NCBI GenBank assembly: GCA_016872725.1
Contig: VGZC01000007.1
Span: 1 to 64,000 of the forward strand
Source of the DNA: Planctomycetota bacterium
GTDB lineage: Bacteria > Planctomycetota > Planctomycetia > Pirellulales > Pirellulaceae
Direction of reading: 5' to 3'
DNA length: 64,000 bases
This document shows, in pieces, positions 6,825 through 16,839 of the stretch; position 1 is the stretch's first letter, and every line of letters begins with the position of its first letter. A model generated the notes under the pieces. The model was not told the DNA's origin, searched no databases, and saw only the letters and a list, made by a program, of their open reading frames with translations. A program made the translations under genes and the position numbers.

Positions 6825-8910
6825 GCTCGCGATAGCAATCGGGCAGATCGAAACGGGCGAGCACGTTTGGGACGAACGACGACAACGGCCACGTGTAACG
6901 GCGCGACTCGGCGATTTGCCCGTACGACGCGGGCGCGCCGCGCAGTCCGACCCGCGTGACGCGGGCGTGCAAGAGTCCCGCGAAGGTCGCCGGGATCGCG
7001 CCGCGCCCGTTTCCGAGCAGGTGGATCCCGGAGTGGCCGAGCGAGACGAGCCAATCGACCGCGCGCAGGACGTCCCATGTCTTCTGGCCGGGATAGGGCC
7101 GGTCCAGCATCAGACCATGGATCGCGTAGAAATAGTCGCTGCCGTAGGGGGAATCGAACGAGTTGGGACCGCACGTGTCGGGCTGGGACTCGCCCACGCC
7201 GCGCGGATCGACCGTGTAGACCGCCGTCCCCGGGGCGCACTGGTCCCGCAGCCAGGCGTTCCCGCGGAGTTCCGCGTCGCTCGAACGATCCGGCACGTAG
7301 AGGATCGCCGGTCCCTCGGAACGCGGCGGCCTCGAGTACCAAGCCTCGTCGGTTAACCGATACACGATCGCATGAATCCCCGGTTCGCATTCGACGGCGT
7401 ACGCGATTGCCTGCCGGGCCGGATACCCGCGCGCGCCGAGGTAGCGCCAGATCCGGTAATCCGGCGGTGTACCCGGGTCGGCCGGCAGTTTCAGCGATTC
7501 GCGGACGATCCGCTCGAGCCGTTCGCCGGACGGTTCGCCCCGCGCGGCGCGGAGCGTCGCGGACTTGTCGCGCGTGAAGTCGACCACGGTGCGGGTTCCT
7601 TCGAGAAAACCGACCTGGCCTCGGGGCGTGCACCAAAGCGTTTCGTCCTTTTCGATCACGAGTTCCGGCTCGCGGCCGTCCCCCGTCCGCCCGCAAGCTC
7701 GCAGGAACCACGCGTACATGGCTTCCCGGTTCTCCAGCGTGTATCCGTGCGTCGTCGGGCCGACGAACAGGCCGATCCGGTCTTCGGCGCCGAACCATGC
7801 GTAGAGCCGTCTCAATCGGGCGTACGCCTCCTCGCTTCCGCGCACATCGAAATAGTCGCGTTCCTTCGCGAGGATGATGACTGGTTTGGGGGCTTGCGCG
7901 GCCAGGAAGTCGTCGTGATCGAGTTCCAGCGCGAGGGCGCGGGGCGGACATTGTTCGGTATCGGCGGGCAGTTCGTTTTCGAGGTTGCGGCGGAACGTCG
8001 TCACAAAACAGGACGGCGCAGCCATGGTCCAACGCGTTTCCACGCCGCACAACCACGTGGTCATCGTACCGCCGCCCGAGTTCCCGGTGACGCCGACGAG
8101 CGCGGGATCGACTTCGGGCCGCGTGAGCAGATAGTCGAGCGCGCGGATGCCGTCCCAGGCCCGCCACGTCCCCAGGAATTCGCCGACCAGAAACTGCTGA
8201 TTCCCCGCGAGCAAGTGTTCGGAAACACCTGGCCCGACCTCGGACTTGCCGTCGTCGCGCACATATTGGAATCGTTCTCCCTGGCCGATCGGGTCATAGA
8301 TCAGGCACGCGAAGCCGAAGCGGGCGAGCCCCTGGGCGAACGACTGGTACGCTTCGGCGGCTTTGCCGTTTTCGGAATGGCCGCACGTTCCGACGACACC
8401 CGGAACGGGGCCGGTCGTCGCCGCGGGCAGGTACAGATTGGCCGTGACGGGAAATCCCGGCCTGCTGTGGAAGATCACTTTTTCGATGCGATATCCGTCG
8501 CGTTCGACGACCCCCGTGATCCGCGGTTCGAGCGGAGTGCGTTCCGGGAACGGTCCGAAGCAATCGAGGATCCTCCGCCGCGCGTCGAGCACATACGCTT
8601 CGGCATCCTCGCGGCTCCGCACGGCCGCGCGTCGGGCGAGCCCGCGTTGTTCGGCGCGCCGGACCTGGTCGACGTACCACTCGTGCACCATCCTTGGGAA
8701 CCGGTTGAGCGGCTCGCGATCCTGGGCGAGGAGCGGTTCGGCGGCCGAGGCGCCGGCGAGCGTTCCGAGCGCGCCCATCCATGTCCTGCGCGAGACGGTT
8801 CCTCGCGCCGCGCCGGGGGCGCGTTCCTGGCCCGCGTCGGCGTCTCCGCGCGCCGCTCGATTCCCATGTGACGGATCCATGTCATGATGCGCTCGATGCG
8901 GGGTCGCCAT
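6790..8910 (-). CDS. Exported two-domain alpha/beta hydrolase (acetylxylan-esterase-like)
   Basis: The 706-residue product carries a twin-arginine type leader (SRRTWMGALGTLAGAS, ending near PLLAQ), so it is probably exported folded. The first hydrolase domain has the nucleophile motif GNSGG (in GVTGNSGGGTMTTW) and a catalytic-looking histidine near GPTTHGYT. A second, C-terminal hydrolase-like domain has LLGNGRGAIPA at the equivalent elbow, where Ser is replaced, so it is probably non-catalytic. Planctomycete relatives are annotated as acetylxylan esterases or prolyl-oligopeptidase-like proteins; the substrate is probably an esterified polysaccharide. The start at 8910 has GAGGA about 8 bases upstream; 8880 is the alternative. 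Confidence 0.8.
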   Translation of the reverse strand: MATPHRAHHDMDPSHGNRAARGDADAGQERAPGAARGTVSRRTWMGALGTLAGASAAEPLLAQDREPLNRFPRMVHEWYVDQVRRAEQRGLARRAAVRSREDAEAYVLDARRRILDCFGPFPERTPLEPRITGVVERDGYRIEKVIFHSRPGFPVTANLYLPAATTGPVPGVVGTCGHSENGKAAEAYQSFAQGLARFGFACLIYDPIGQGERFQYVRDDGKSEVGPGVSEHLLAGNQQFLVGEFLGTWRAWDGIRALDYLLTRPEVDPALVGVTGNSGGGTMTTWLCGVETRWTMAAPSCFVTTFRRNLENELPADTEQCPPRALALELDHDDFLAAQAPKPVIILAKERDYFDVRGSEEAYARLRRLYAWFGAEDRIGLFVGPTTHGYTLENREAMYAWFLRACGRTGDGREPELVIEKDETLWCTPRGQVGFLEGTRTVVDFTRDKSATLRAARGEPSGERLERIVRESLKLPADPGTPPDYRIWRYLGARGYPARQAIAYAVECEPGIHAIVYRLTDEAWYSRPPRSEGPAILYVPDRSSDAELRGNAWLRDQCAPGTAVYTVDPRGVGESQPDTCGPNSFDSPYGSDYFYAIHGLMLDRPYPGQKTWDVLRAVDWLVSLGHSGIHLLGNGRGAIPATFAGLLHARVTRVGLRGAPASYGQIAESRRYTWPLSSFVPNVLARFDLPDCYRELTAKKGLQIVE

Positions 8911-9264
8911 CGCCGGTCCTCGTTGGGATAGGTGGTTCGTCACGGCGAAGCCGCGCGAGGCGAATCGCGCGGACATCGGCGCGAACCGGGGCGGACATCG
9001 CCCGTTTCCGCGCGGATAGGCGTCATCGCCGCGGAAAAGGGCCGCATCGCGGCCGCGCGGGAACTCCGCCATTCTGGCGACTCGCCGCGCGCCGCACAAT
9101 CGGGACGCTCCGTGCGGTTTGAATTGACCGGAGCGGGCTGGTACATTTGCGGGACTCCGCGGCGCGGCTGCGGGACCGAGCCGATCGGCGAGCGGGCGAG
9201 GCCGGTCGGATCCGCGTTTTGAATCGACCGCCTTCCGATGCTCCTTGAACGAAGGGCGCCTCCC
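8911..9264. other. Divergent promoter region
   Basis: This 354-bp gap separates the divergent hydrolase and Tat-oxidoreductase genes. It should contain both promoters. I could not identify a convincing promoter, operator or small gene. Translations in all frames are arginine-rich and look non-coding. Confidence 0.4.
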
Positions 9265-10644
9265 ATGACCACGAAACGCCTCGAATCGCGATCCACGCCG
9301 GCGAGCCTCACGCGGCGGCAATTCGTGCGGCGGGCCGCGTCGGCCGGCGGCCTTGCCATCGCCGCGCCCGCCCTCCTGCGGGCCCGCAACCTGAACGGGA
9401 AACTGAACATCGCGGTCATCGGATGCGGCGGACGCGGAGGCGGCAACCTGCATTCGGTCGAATCGGAGAACATCGTCGCGCTCGCCGACGTCAACGAAGC
9501 CAATTTGAACGCGGCCGCCGCGCGGCACCCCAAGGCGCGCAAGGAAGTTGATTTCCGGAGGCTGTTCGACAACGCCGGCGCCTTCGACGCCGTCGTCGTC
9601 AGCACGTGCGAACATACGCATGCCTTCGCGACGTTGCCCGCCCTGCAACTCGGAAAGCACGTCTACTGCGAGAAGCCGCTCACGCACAACGTCTGGGAAG
9701 CCCGGATCATCCGTGAAGCCGCGGCCAAGGTCAAAGTCGCGACGCAGATGGGAACCCAGATCCACGCCGGAAACAACTATCGCCGTGTCGTGGAGCTCAT
9801 CCGTGGCCGCGTGGTCGGCCCGATCACCGAGGTCCACGTCTGGGTCGGCCGGGCCTGGGGTTGGCAGCCGTCCGAGGAGGAGGCGAAACGGCACGGAGAC
9901 ATCGTTTTCGCGCAGGAGCGGCCCAAGGAAAGCCAGAACCCGCCGGCCGGTCTGCACTGGGATCTTTGGCTTGGCCCCGCGCCCGAGCGGCCGTTCCACG
10001 AGGTCTATTTTCCGGGCCCCAAATGGTACCGATGGTGGGATTTTGGAAATGGTACCATGTCCGATCTCGGCAGCCATTGGATCGACCTGCCGTTCTGGGC
10101 GCTCGACCTCAAGACGCCCGCCACCATCGAGGCGCAAGGTCCGCCTCCCCATCCCGAGATCGCTCCCGCGTCGATGCAGGTCACGTACGAGTACGCCGCG
10201 CGCGGCGATCAGCCGGCGCTGAACCTGACCTGGTACCAGGGGGTCAACAAGCCCAAGATCCTGCGCGACGGAGGGATTCCGGCATGGGGAAGCGGCGTCC
10301 TGTTCGTCGGCGCGACGGGCATGGTGCTCGCCGATTACGAACGGCACATGGTCCTGTGCGGCGACGGATCGTCCGGATTCGCGCGGCCCGAACCGTCGAT
10401 TCCCCCATCGCTCGGCCATCACGAGGAATGGTTGCACGCCTGTAGGACGGGGGACCCGACGACGTGCGATTTCGAATACGCCGGCTGGCTCACCGAAGCG
10501 AATCACCTGGGTAACGTCGCCTACCGCGTGGGCAAGAAACTCGAATGGGATCCGGCGGCGCTCCGCGCGACGAACGCCCCCGAGGCCGATCGATTCATCC
10601 GCCGTGCATATCGATCGGGTTGGCAGTTGACGCCGATCACCTGA
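9265..10644 (+). CDS. Tat-exported Gfo/Idh/MocA-family oxidoreductase
   Basis: The 459-residue protein begins with a twin-arginine signal ([14 protein letters not shown] followed by a hydrophobic stretch). A Rossmann fold follows, with GCGGRGGGN near residue 53 and the family motif EKPLTHN at about residues 140-146. Its domain layout is typical of planctomycete secreted GFO-IDH-MocA oxidoreductases, which bind NAD(P) and act on sugars or inositols. The ATG at 9265 has GAAGGG about 10 bases upstream. It is followed after 58 bp by an MFS transporter on the same strand, so uptake and sugar oxidation may be linked. The exact substrate is unknown. Confidence 0.88.
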   Translation: MTTKRLESRSTPASLTRRQFVRRAASAGGLAIAAPALLRARNLNGKLNIAVIGCGGRGGGNLHSVESENIVALADVNEANLNAAAARHPKARKEVDFRRLFDNAGAFDAVVVSTCEHTHAFATLPALQLGKHVYCEKPLTHNVWEARIIREAAAKVKVATQMGTQIHAGNNYRRVVELIRGRVVGPITEVHVWVGRAWGWQPSEEEAKRHGDIVFAQERPKESQNPPAGLHWDLWLGPAPERPFHEVYFPGPKWYRWWDFGNGTMSDLGSHWIDLPFWALDLKTPATIEAQGPPPHPEIAPASMQVTYEYAARGDQPALNLTWYQGVNKPKILRDGGIPAWGSGVLFVGATGMVLADYERHMVLCGDGSSGFARPEPSIPPSLGHHEEWLHACRTGDPTTCDFEYAGWLTEANHLGNVAYRVGKKLEWDPAALRATNAPEADRFIRRAYRSGWQLTPIT

Positions 10645-10702
10645 TTCGTTGGCGCAACCCGTCGATCGGCGACCCTCCCCTTTCGATTCGTGAAGGTCAT
10701 TC

Positions 10703-12343
10703 ATGAAGGAACTGGTGAAACCGGGCAGGGCGGCGGAGCGCGGCCCGATCGGGCGCGGAGCCTGGCTCGCGCTGACCGCGGCGCTGCTCGGCTGGATGTT
10801 CGACGGCGCGGAAATGGGCGTCTTTTCGCTCGTCGGACGGCCCGCGATTCTCAATCTGCTCGGGCCGGAGCGGGAAGCGGACGTCGCCAAATGGCTCGGC
10901 GTCATCACGGGCCTCTTCCTCGTCGGAGCGGCGACGGGCGGCGTCCTGTTCGGATGGCTCGGCGACCGCATCGGTCGCGTGCGCGCGATGACGATCAGCG
11001 TTCTCACCTATGCGGTCTTCACGTCGCTTTGCGGCGTCGCCGCGTCGCCCATCCAGCTCGGCCTCCTACGATTCGCCGCGTCGCTCGGGATGGGCGGCGA
11101 GTGGTCGCTCGGCGTCGCCCTGGTCATGGAGGTGTTTCCGAACCGGTCGCGCGCCTTCATGGCCGGACTGATCGGAGCGGCCGCGAACGTCGGATACCTT
11201 CTCGTCGGCTTGATTGGCCTGGGTCTGGCGAACGTGTTGCAACGGCTGGAAGGCGGCCTGCACGCGGTCGGACTCCCCGAGTGGCTCGTCGAGCGGCTCG
11301 TCGCCTATCAAGGCTGGCGCATCATGATGATCCTGGGCATTTTGCCCGCCTTGTTGACGTTCTTCATCCGGCTCTTCGTTCCCGAGTCGACGAAATGGGA
11401 GCGGGAAAGGGAATCGGGCGGCACGTCGAATTGGGTGGCGCGGGACCTGATCGGCGTGCTGGTCGGCGCGGTGGGGCCCGCCGTGATGGTCTATCTGTAC
11501 GGCTGGGACGCGACCGGCCGGATTCGCCACTCGTTCGGCCTGCGCGCGGCGGCGACCGCGCTGGGCCTCGGCCTCGCCGTCTGGGGTTACACCCACCCGG
11601 TCCGCCGGTACTTGAACCGTTCGGCGCGGCGGAACAGTGAAGGCGACCCGGATTTCGCGCCTCGGACGCTGCGCCGCATGCTGCTCGCCGCATGCCTGAG
11701 CGGCGTCGCCCTTCTCGGAACGTGGGGGGCGACGCAGCAAGCGCCCGCGTGGGCCGACAAGCTGACCGAGTCGGCGTTCCGAAGCGAGCAAGAGGCGCTG
11801 CGCGGCGCGGGGCATGTCGACGAGGCCGAACGGCTCGTTCGTCCGCGCGCCAAGGAACAGATGCTTATCTGGCTTTCGGTGGGCGCGATCATCGGCACGA
11901 TCGGCGCGGCCATGCTGGGCGATTGGATCGGGCGCCGCATGGCCTACTTCTCGCTCTGCGTCGCATCGTTGATCTCGGTGCTCATCCTCTTCCAATGCAC
12001 GTCGCGTTACGGACCCGCCATGCTCGCCGCCGCCTGTTTCGCCGGCATCTGCTCGGCGTCGTTCTACGGATGGCTTCCGTTGTACTTGCCCGAGCTCTTC
12101 CGGACGGCCGTTCGGGCGACGGGGCAAGGTTTTGGATTCAATTTCGGCCGCATTCTCGCCGCGATCGGCTCGTTCCAACTCGGTTCGCTCGTCGGCTACT
12201 TCGAAGGCGGATTCACGATCGGACCGTGGCATTCGCCGGGCGGGTATCCCACGGCGTGCACGATCCTCAGCCTGATCTACATCGTGGGCATGATCGTCAT
12301 CTGGCTCGCGCCGGAGACGCGCGGCCGGCCGCTCCCCGATTGA
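10703..12343 (+). CDS. MFS transporter
   Basis: The 546-residue membrane protein shows the major facilitator layout of two six-helix halves. The loop 2-3 signature is present as GWLGDRIGRVRA, and a second copy of the motif is seen as GDWIGRRMA. The long central region (about residues 230-380) contains an extra helix pair and a charged loop, making it longer than the usual 400-450 residues. GWMFDGAEMGVF in helix 1 resembles the sugar/acid:proton symporter branch. It follows the Tat-oxidoreductase by 58 bp with GAAGG upstream of the ATG, so the two may be cotranscribed. The substrate is unassigned. Confidence 0.85.
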   Translation: MKELVKPGRAAERGPIGRGAWLALTAALLGWMFDGAEMGVFSLVGRPAILNLLGPEREADVAKWLGVITGLFLVGAATGGVLFGWLGDRIGRVRAMTISVLTYAVFTSLCGVAASPIQLGLLRFAASLGMGGEWSLGVALVMEVFPNRSRAFMAGLIGAAANVGYLLVGLIGLGLANVLQRLEGGLHAVGLPEWLVERLVAYQGWRIMMILGILPALLTFFIRLFVPESTKWERERESGGTSNWVARDLIGVLVGAVGPAVMVYLYGWDATGRIRHSFGLRAAATALGLGLAVWGYTHPVRRYLNRSARRNSEGDPDFAPRTLRRMLLAACLSGVALLGTWGATQQAPAWADKLTESAFRSEQEALRGAGHVDEAERLVRPRAKEQMLIWLSVGAIIGTIGAAMLGDWIGRRMAYFSLCVASLISVLILFQCTSRYGPAMLAAACFAGICSASFYGWLPLYLPELFRTAVRATGQGFGFNFGRILAAIGSFQLGSLVGYFEGGFTIGPWHSPGGYPTACTILSLIYIVGMIVIWLAPETRGRPLPD

Positions 12344-12377
12344 ATACGCCCGCATGCGTCGCGACACGCGAGGCGCC

Positions 12378-12944
12378 ATGAACGTGAACGGCGAACCGAT
12401 CCGGCATTACCTGGTCATCGACCTCGAAGCGACCTGTTCGAACGACCGGTCGATCCCCCGTCATGAAATGGAGATCATCGAGATCGGCGCGGTCATGGTC
12501 GCGACCCGAACATTGGAATCGCTTTCCGAATTCCGGACGTTCGTCAAGCCCGTTCGCAATCCGAGGCTTTCGGCGTTTTGCACCGAGTTGACAGGAATCC
12601 GACAGGAGGATGTCGATCCGGCGCCGCGATGGGCGGGAGCCGTCGAGCGGCTGATTGGATGGGCGGAGCCGTTCGCGCCCTTTCTTTTCTGTTCGTGGGG
12701 CGATTACGACCGGCGCCAATTGGAACAGGATTGCCTGTTCCACAAGGTGGCTTATCCGTTCGGCCGCGCGCATGGAAACGTGAAGATCCTGTTCGGTCGG
12801 AGCGTATCGATGCCGCCGATGGGCTTGGGAACCGCGCTGCGGCGGCTGGGCCTTCCGTTCGAGGGTCGCGAGCACCGAGGGATCGACGATGCCCGCAACG
12901 TCGTCCGGATCATGCGGGCCATTCCGAATCTTGACCGCTTGTGA
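12378..12944 (+). CDS. DEDDh 3'-5' exonuclease (ERI-1/KapD-like)
   Basis: The 188-residue protein is an RNase T/DnaQ-fold exonuclease. The ExoI motif is DLEAT (near residue 15), ExoII includes SWGDYDRRQLEQD, and ExoIII is HRGIDDARN with its histidine five residues before the aspartate, the DEDDh arrangement. This branch (KapD, ERI-1) trims RNA or DNA 3' ends. The ATG at 12378 has GAGG close upstream; the in-frame ATG at 12354 has no ribosome site. The 3' end overlaps the convergent diguanylate cyclase gene by 35 bp. Confidence 0.85.
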   Translation: MNVNGEPIRHYLVIDLEATCSNDRSIPRHEMEIIEIGAVMVATRTLESLSEFRTFVKPVRNPRLSAFCTELTGIRQEDVDPAPRWAGAVERLIGWAEPFAPFLFCSWGDYDRRQLEQDCLFHKVAYPFGRAHGNVKILFGRSVSMPPMGLGTALRRLGLPFEGREHRGIDDARNVVRIMRAIPNLDRL

Positions 12945-13968
12945 CTTCGTCCAGGCGGCGGCGCACGGCCTCGGCGATCGCCGCGAAGCCGTCGCCGAGC
13001 GTGTCGGGCGGAATCCTCGCGGGCGAACCGGACGCGGCGATCGACTCGCGCCGCGAAAGGGGCCGGCATTGGCGCCCGTCGTGCCAGAACGCCGCGTTGC
13101 GGCCCGCGTGCTTCGCGGCATACAAGGCCTTGTCCGCTCGCTCGATCAACCGTTCGGGCGTGTCGTCGGTGGTCGCCTGGGCGACCCCGCAGCTCACCGT
13201 CACCGGCACGGATCCGCCGTCGTAGTCGCAGGGAGTCCGCGCGATGCCGACACGAGCCCGCTCGGCGGCCTGGCTCGCGTCGGCCGCGCCGCTCGCCGCC
13301 AAAATGACCGCGAACTCCTCACCGCCGAATCGCGCCACCAGATCGGTTTCACGCATCGTCGCGCGTAGCGTGGACGCGACTTCCTTGAGCACGGAATCCC
13401 CGGCAAGGTGGCCCAGGGAATCATTGACCTTCTTGAAGAAATCGACATCGACCATCAGGACGGAGAACGGCATGCCGTGGCGGCGCCATTCGGCGAACCG
13501 GCGCCGCAGTTCCTGCTCGAAGACGCGCCGATTGGCGAGTCCGGTCAGCGAGTCGGTGCTCGCCGCCGATATCATCGTCGCCATTTCGGCCGACTGTTTC
13601 CGAAGGGCGGCCTCGGCGTCGTCGAGCCGCGTCTTGAGCCGGCGGTTGGCGAGCGCGACCGATTCGAGCAGGGGGCCGGCGCCGTCCGCTCGGTCGGGTT
13701 CACCCACCGCGCCCTTACCCGCCGGGTCGATGCGTTTCGCGACGTCCTCGACCACCTCGCGATACTCGGCGACCTCGCCCGCGACTCCGTTCGTCCATTG
13801 CATCAGGCCTCGCAGGAATTCGATCGCCTGCCGCGCTTCGAATTGCGGGGCTCGGCGATCGCGCCGGGCGAGCCACGTGCCGACGGCGAACCCCGCGCTC
13901 AGCAGGACGGCGCTGCACGCCAGTCCGAACACGAAGATCGGCGCGGCTGCGGCCGTTTCTCCCTGCAT
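12910..13968 (-). CDS. Membrane-anchored diguanylate cyclase (GGDEF)
   Basis: The 352-residue protein starts with one membrane helix (APIFVFGLACSAVLLSAGFA), then a coiled-coil-like linker, then a complete GGDEF domain. The active-site loop is GGEEF at about residue 213. It is preceded by RETD five residues upstream, the allosteric inhibitory I-site, so the enzyme is probably active and feedback-inhibited by c-di-GMP. The start ATG at 13968 has GGGAGAAG upstream; a longer in-frame extension to 14379 is arginine-rich and unlikely. No sensory domain other than the short N-terminal region is visible. It converges on the exonuclease gene with a 35-bp overlap. Confidence 0.88.
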   Translation of the reverse strand: MQGETAAAAPIFVFGLACSAVLLSAGFAVGTWLARRDRRAPQFEARQAIEFLRGLMQWTNGVAGEVAEYREVVEDVAKRIDPAGKGAVGEPDRADGAGPLLESVALANRRLKTRLDDAEAALRKQSAEMATMISAASTDSLTGLANRRVFEQELRRRFAEWRRHGMPFSVLMVDVDFFKKVNDSLGHLAGDSVLKEVASTLRATMRETDLVARFGGEEFAVILAASGAADASQAAERARVGIARTPCDYDGGSVPVTVSCGVAQATTDDTPERLIERADKALYAAKHAGRNAAFWHDGRQCRPLSRRESIAASGSPARIPPDTLGDGFAAIAEAVRRRLDEVTSGQDSEWPA

Positions 13969-14405
13969 CGCTTCTCCCACGGCGAAACCCACCCGGAACG
14001 GCTCGGCGCGGGTCGCGGCGATCGGTATCCGGACCCGGCGAGCGGCAGCCGGACGCCCCGGCATTCCCCTATTCCAACGTACTGCGCCCCGCCGCCGCAC
14101 GCGGCCGATCCGCTCGATCGGACCACCGGACACGAACCCAGGAGGGTCGCCTCGAACCGAGCAATCGGTACGATAGTCATGACCGGCGTCAACCGTTCTC
14201 CCGTTCGTTCGACTCATTCCGCCGAGTTCCGCGCTCGGTCCGCCACGACCCGTGCGTGACCTATTCTCGACGAGAGGCCGGCGCGACGTGGACGCGTTGC
14301 GGGTTCGGAAGCACGCGACGCGGACTCGCGCCATGCGAACCGCGTGGTCGGCGTTCGAGAGCGAGGGGAACGGCGTCACGGGTCCGAAACGCGAAGGAGC
14401 GGGCC
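13969..14405. other. Divergent intergenic region
   Basis: This 437-bp region lies between the divergent diguanylate cyclase and GlmU-like genes. In-frame extensions of both genes run into it but look non-coding. No promoter, RNA or repeat could be recognised. Confidence 0.4.
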
Positions 14406-15650
14406 ATGCATCTGGTCCTGTTTGAGGATCCTTGGATCGAACGGCTGCATCCGATCACGGTTGGCCGGGTCGCGCACGCCATGCAATGCGGAGGCTTTCG
14501 GCTCGCCGACTGGATCGAGTACCTCCCGGAGCGCCGATGGGCCGTGGTGAGACCGTATCTGCGCGAGGTCCACCGGGCCGAATTTCCGCGATACGAGGTC
14601 GATCCGCCTCCGCGCGAGGACGGCCTGCTGCTCGTGAACGCGCGGCTCGTCCCCTCGCTCGCCAACTTCCGCGCCCTCGAACGGCTCCTTGCCGGCGCGT
14701 CGCGGGGTGTGGTGCGGGACGGCGAGTCGGTCCTCGCGGCGCGACTCGAGCCGGAGGACGCGCGTCCCGAGTCAATCGAACAGGACGACTGGTGCGCGTT
14801 CCTCGAATCGGCGCCGATCGCCGGACTCCCGCCGCTCGATGAATCGCTCGATCTCTTTCGATATCCCCACGATCTCATCGACGCCAACCACCGGATCCTG
14901 CGCGAGAACCTCGAATTCCGCCTGAGTCTCGGGCGGTACCGCGAGGTATCGGACGGCCTGTTTCTCGCCGACGGAGCGCGGCTTGGCGAACACGTGGTCG
15001 CGAACACGCGCGCGGGGCCGATCCTGCTCGACGAAAACGCCTCGGTCGGCCCGCACAGCTACCTTGCCGGTCCCGCCTACGTCGGCCGGAATTCGCGGCT
15101 GATCGAGCACGCCGCGATCAAGGACGCGGTGAGCATCGGTCACACCGTGAAGATCGGGGGCGAAGTGGAAGCGTCCATCATCGAGCCGTATACGAACAAG
15201 CAACATTACGGGTTCCTGGGTCACAGCTACTTGGGAAGCTGGATCAACCTCGGCGCCGGGACCTGCAACAGCGACCTCAAGAACACCTACGGGCCGATCA
15301 ATATGGACTACGCGTTCGGGCGCGTCGCGACCGGGCGCCAATTCGTCGGCTGCATCATGGGCGACTACGCGAAATCGGCGATCAACACGGGCATCTTCAC
15401 CGGCAAGACGATCGGCGCCTGCAGCATGCTCTACGGGTTCGTGACAACGAATGTGCCGAGCTTCGTCAACTACGCGAGACTGTTCGGCCAAGTCACCGAG
15501 CTGCCGCCCGAGGTGATGATCGCCACGCAGCAGCGGATGTTCGCGCGGCGCAACGTCGTTCAGCGCCCATGCGATGTCCAGTTGATCCGGGACATGCACG
15601 ACGTCACGCGCGGCGAACGCCAGGCGACGGGCGATCCGTTGAGTTTGTGA
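14406..15650 (+). CDS. GlmU-like putative sugar nucleotidyltransferase with hexapeptide repeats
   Basis: The 414-residue protein has an N-terminal region of GlmU-like nucleotidyltransferase character and a C-terminal left-handed beta-helix from about residue 205. The helix has hexapeptide-type repeats such as VVANTRAGPILLDENA and VSIGHTVKIGGEVEASII. The conserved LGSWINLGAGTCNSDLKNTYG block is typical of a group annotated in Planctomycetes and Bacteroidetes as putative sugar nucleotidyltransferase. The usual N-terminal LxxGxGTR loop of pyrophosphorylases is not evident, so acyl- or nucleotidyltransferase activity is uncertain. The ATG has GAAGGAG about 8 bases upstream. metF follows 89 bp later. 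Confidence 0.75.
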   Translation: MHLVLFEDPWIERLHPITVGRVAHAMQCGGFRLADWIEYLPERRWAVVRPYLREVHRAEFPRYEVDPPPREDGLLLVNARLVPSLANFRALERLLAGASRGVVRDGESVLAARLEPEDARPESIEQDDWCAFLESAPIAGLPPLDESLDLFRYPHDLIDANHRILRENLEFRLSLGRYREVSDGLFLADGARLGEHVVANTRAGPILLDENASVGPHSYLAGPAYVGRNSRLIEHAAIKDAVSIGHTVKIGGEVEASIIEPYTNKQHYGFLGHSYLGSWINLGAGTCNSDLKNTYGPINMDYAFGRVATGRQFVGCIMGDYAKSAINTGIFTGKTIGACSMLYGFVTTNVPSFVNYARLFGQVTELPPEVMIATQQRMFARRNVVQRPCDVQLIRDMHDVTRGERQATGDPLSL

Positions 15651-15739
15651 GCGCGCCGCGGTCCCTTCTCGAATGGGGCTCGAAAACATACAACGGAGTC
15701 GTGATCGATCGATACAGAGTGAGGCTCGCCGGACTACCC

Positions 15740-16600
15740 ATGGATCTCGCCACGTGCTACGGAACGCGCCCGGGAATCTCGTTCGAGCTGTTTCCGCCCA
15801 AGACCCCGGCGGGTGACGCCGTCCTGTTCGAACACCTCGACAGACTGATGTCGCATCGTCCGGCGTTCATCACGTGTACGTATGGAGCCGGCGGGTCCAC
15901 TCGGGACCGGACGCTCGAACTGATCGCGCGCGTCAAGACGGCCTATCGATTGACGGTCGCCTCGCACCTGACCTGCGTCGGCGCCTCCGTCGACGAACTC
16001 CGCGCGTACCTCACGCGGGCCCGTGAGCGGGGGATCGACGCGATTGTCGCCCTGCGAGGCGATCCGCCTGCGGGACAAGCGTCGTTCGAGCCGGCGCCGG
16101 GGGGATTTCGGAACGCCCGCGAACTAGTTGGTTTGATCCGCGCGGAATTTCCCGAATACGGAATCGCCGTCGCCGGCTACCCCGAGACGCACCGCGAGGC
16201 GCCGAGCGCGCGTGCCGACCTGGAGAACCTCAAACGTAAGGTCGATACGGGCGCCGACATCGTGATGACCCAGTTGTTCTACGACAATGGGGATTTCTTC
16301 CGGTTCGCGGACGCGTGCGCGTCGATCGGGATCCAAGTTCCCCTGATACCGGGTATCCTGCCGATCACCAATCTGGCTCAAATCCAGCGGATCTCGTCAC
16401 TCTGCGGGGCTCGGCTCCCCGCCTCGCTGGTGAACCGGCTGGCGCTGCGCGACGATCCCGACTGGCAATTCCAAGTCGGCGTCGAATTCGCGGTGGGCCA
16501 GGTCCGCGAGCTCCTCGCGCGCGGCGTGCCGGGCATCCATTTCTATGTGCTGAACAAGTCGCAGGCGGCCTGCGAGGTCCTCGACGGAGCGCTCGCCTGA
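15740..16600 (+). CDS. metF: 5,10-methylenetetrahydrofolate reductase
   Basis: The 286-residue protein is a MetF-type flavin TIM barrel. It opens with ISFELFPPKTP, the family N-terminus with the catalytic glutamate, then ITCTYGAGGSTRDRT and ALRGDPP. The folate- and FAD-binding region includes DTGADIVMTQLFYDN. It reduces methylene-THF to methyl-THF for methionine synthesis. Length is typical. The ATG at 15740 is chosen because the protein starts as expected; an upstream extension from 15569 overlaps the previous gene and is not family-like. An 18-bp tandem duplication follows the stop codon. No riboswitch was recognised upstream. Confidence 0.9.
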   Translation: MDLATCYGTRPGISFELFPPKTPAGDAVLFEHLDRLMSHRPAFITCTYGAGGSTRDRTLELIARVKTAYRLTVASHLTCVGASVDELRAYLTRARERGIDAIVALRGDPPAGQASFEPAPGGFRNARELVGLIRAEFPEYGIAVAGYPETHREAPSARADLENLKRKVDTGADIVMTQLFYDNGDFFRFADACASIGIQVPLIPGILPITNLAQIQRISSLCGARLPASLVNRLALRDDPDWQFQVGVEFAVGQVRELLARGVPGIHFYVLNKSQAACEVLDGALA

Positions 16601-16604
16601 TCAA

Positions 16605-16634
16605 CGTGTCGCCGTTCCACCGCGTGTCGCCGTT
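16605..16634. repeat. Two-copy 18-bp-period repeat after metF
   Basis: The 12-mer CGTGTCGCCGTT occurs at 16605-16616 and again at 16623-16634, giving an 18-bp period. It starts four bases after the metF stop codon. It is short, but it sits at a gene 3' end like the larger arrays in this window. Confidence 0.7.
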
Positions 16635-16839
16635 CGGCAACGCCCGTTGTCCCTGGGCAACGCGGCCCGGCCGGTCTCCGAAGAACGCGCGGCGATCGTA
16701 ACGGATTGAATTCAAAGCACTTCGCATCCCCCGTCCCGATTGCCGACACGATCGCCGTTCGAATCGGCGCACGGGCTGCTTTTCCCTTTCCCGCATCGAT
16801 ACGGCCCACGCACGTCGCACCGCGAGAAGGAGAAGCCCC

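Noticed and set aside
6790-11007. 1405-residue minus-strand frame
   Set aside because: Only the part to 8910 matches a family; the rest is antisense to the Tat-oxidoreductase gene and low quality.
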